Assembly (NCBI GenBank): GCA_013202535.1
Contig: JABMRP010000590.1
Span: 1 to 7,511, forward strand
DNA length: 7,511 bases
Reading direction: 5' to 3'
Origin: Planctomycetota bacterium
GTDB taxonomy: Bacteria > Planctomycetota > Planctomycetia > Pirellulales > Thermoguttaceae
Both the position numbers and the translations under genes were made by a program. Shown in pieces: positions 6,651-7,511 of the stretch; position 1 is the first letter of the stretch; each line of letters begins with the position of its first letter. The notes under the pieces are model-generated. The model did not search any database. It worked only from the letters and a program-made list of their open reading frames with translations, and was not told the DNA's origin.

Positions 6651-7508
6651 GTGAGCCAATTGATCCGCGTGGGCCATAGCCCCGACCCCGACGACGCCTT
6701 CATGTTCTACGCCCTGGCCCGCGACAAGATCGACACGGGCCGCTATCGCTTCGAGCACGAGCTGGTCGATATCGAGACGCTCAACCGCCGGGCGTTTTCC
6801 GGCGAGTTGGAACTCACGGCCGTCAGCCTCCACGCCTACGCCCATCTGACCAAACACTATATGCTGTGTCCCTGCGGCGCCAGCATGGGCGACCGTTACG
6901 GACCGATGGTCGTGGCCACCTCGAAATGTTCGGTAGAGGACCTTCGCGGCCGGACGATCGCCATCCCCGGCACGCTGACCACCGCGTATCTGGCGCTGCG
7001 GATGTGTCTGGGCGTCGATTTCGACCACGTGGTCGTGCCCTTCGACGAGATCCTCGACGTCACCGTCGCCGGCAATTATCAAGGCAAACCGGTCGGCGCC
7101 GGGCTGATCATCCACGAAGGCCAACTCACGTACAGCGACCAGGACCTCGAGCTGATCGTCGACATGGGCCAGTGGTGGTTCGACGAGACGGGCCTGCCGC
7201 TGCCCTTGGGAGCCAACGCCATCCGCAAGAACCTGGGCCCCGAGACCATTGGCGAAGTAAACCGCCTCCTGAAGGCCAGTATCCAATACGCCCTGGACCA
7301 TCGCCAGGAGGCGCTGGACTACGCGTTGAGCTTCGGCCGCGGCCTGGATCGCGCCAAGGGCGATCAATTCGTCGGCATGTACGTCAACGATTGGACACTC
7401 GACTTCGGCCCCCGCGGCCGCCTGGCCGTCGCCGAACTACTCCGCCGAGGGCACGAGGCCGGCGTCATACCCCACCTGGTCGAGCCCGAATTCGTCGAAG
7501 ACGAGTAG
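6651..7508 (+). CDS. mqnD: 1,4-dihydroxy-6-naphthoate synthase-like protein (MqnA/MqnD family, futalosine pathway)
   Basis: Likely cytoplasmic enzyme that converts cyclic dehypoxanthinyl futalosine to 1,4-dihydroxy-6-naphthoate in the futalosine route to menaquinone. With the GTG at 6651 it has 285 residues, normal for the family, which has a periplasmic-binding-protein-like two-lobe fold. Visible motifs are HSPDPDDAFMFYAL (9-22), DIETLN (40-45), GPMVVA (84-89), IPGTLTTAYLALR (105-117), AGLIIHEGQLTY (150-161, with His155 at the proposed catalytic position), GQWWFDETGLPLPLGA (173-188) and YVNDWTLDFG (244-253). IIHE and TGLPLPLG favour MqnD over MqnA (chorismate dehydratase). The frame stays open back to a GTG at 6600, but that codon abuts the terminator T-run and the extra 17 residues resemble nothing in the family. 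The Shine-Dalgarno is weak (GGGAA, 6639-6643). The gene must have its own promoter, none of which is clear in 6600-6650. Confidence 0.85.
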   Translation: MSQLIRVGHSPDPDDAFMFYALARDKIDTGRYRFEHELVDIETLNRRAFSGELELTAVSLHAYAHLTKHYMLCPCGASMGDRYGPMVVATSKCSVEDLRGRTIAIPGTLTTAYLALRMCLGVDFDHVVVPFDEILDVTVAGNYQGKPVGAGLIIHEGQLTYSDQDLELIVDMGQWWFDETGLPLPLGANAIRKNLGPETIGEVNRLLKASIQYALDHRQEALDYALSFGRGLDRAKGDQFVGMYVNDWTLDFGPRGRLAVAELLRRGHEAGVIPHLVEPEFVEDE

Positions 7509-7511
7509 GCC

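Noticed and set aside
5688..7367. Open frame of 559 codons on the minus strand across fliS and mqnD
   Set aside because: It runs antisense through three well-recognised genes and the terminator, has no family resemblance and low-complexity His/Arg/Gly/Gln-rich content typical of G+C-rich shadow frames.

Overview
The window is a flagellar filament-assembly locus followed by a menaquinone-pathway gene, all on the + strand. The DNA is G+C-rich, with mostly G or C in third codon positions. The most likely source is a planctomycete (Planctomycetota, probably Pirellulales-like). I base this on recognition of the protein families: the flagellin end motifs, a FliD beginning MGRIQSN with a long repeat-rich body, and an MqnD-type enzyme with the SPDPDDAF signature. 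No database search was run, so the taxonomic call is inference.

Layout: (1) 2-2968, the 3' part of a very large flagellin gene whose start lies upstream of the window. (2) 2969-3121, a 153-nt gap with an 8-bp inverted repeat and a weak sigma-28-like promoter candidate. (3) 3122-5875, fliD, the filament cap, 917 residues with four internal repeats. (4) 5876-6020, a 145-nt leader with a GC-rich hairpin, a run of C tracts (a G-quadruplex motif on the opposite strand) and a clear Shine-Dalgarno. (5) 6021-6542, fliS, the flagellin export chaperone, with a non-standard C-terminal tail. (6) 6569-6599, a textbook intrinsic terminator that closes the flagellar block. (7) 6651-7508, an mqnD-like gene of the futalosine route to menaquinone, ending 3 nt before the window edge.

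How the genes work together: FliS holds flagellin monomers unfolded in the cytoplasm and delivers them to the flagellar export gate. FliD forms the cap at the distal tip and folds arriving flagellin into the filament. Both exported proteins are enlarged by repeated beta-rich modules in their middle regions, and neither has a cysteine in the sequence visible here. MqnD is a cytoplasmic metabolic enzyme with no direct flagellar role, and the terminator separates it from fliS.

I see no phage, insertion sequence, CRISPR, toxin-antitoxin or RNA gene here, and no wholly new system. The points most worth a second look are the giant modular flagellin, the parallel repeat expansion in FliD, the FliS tail, and the structured fliD-fliS spacer.
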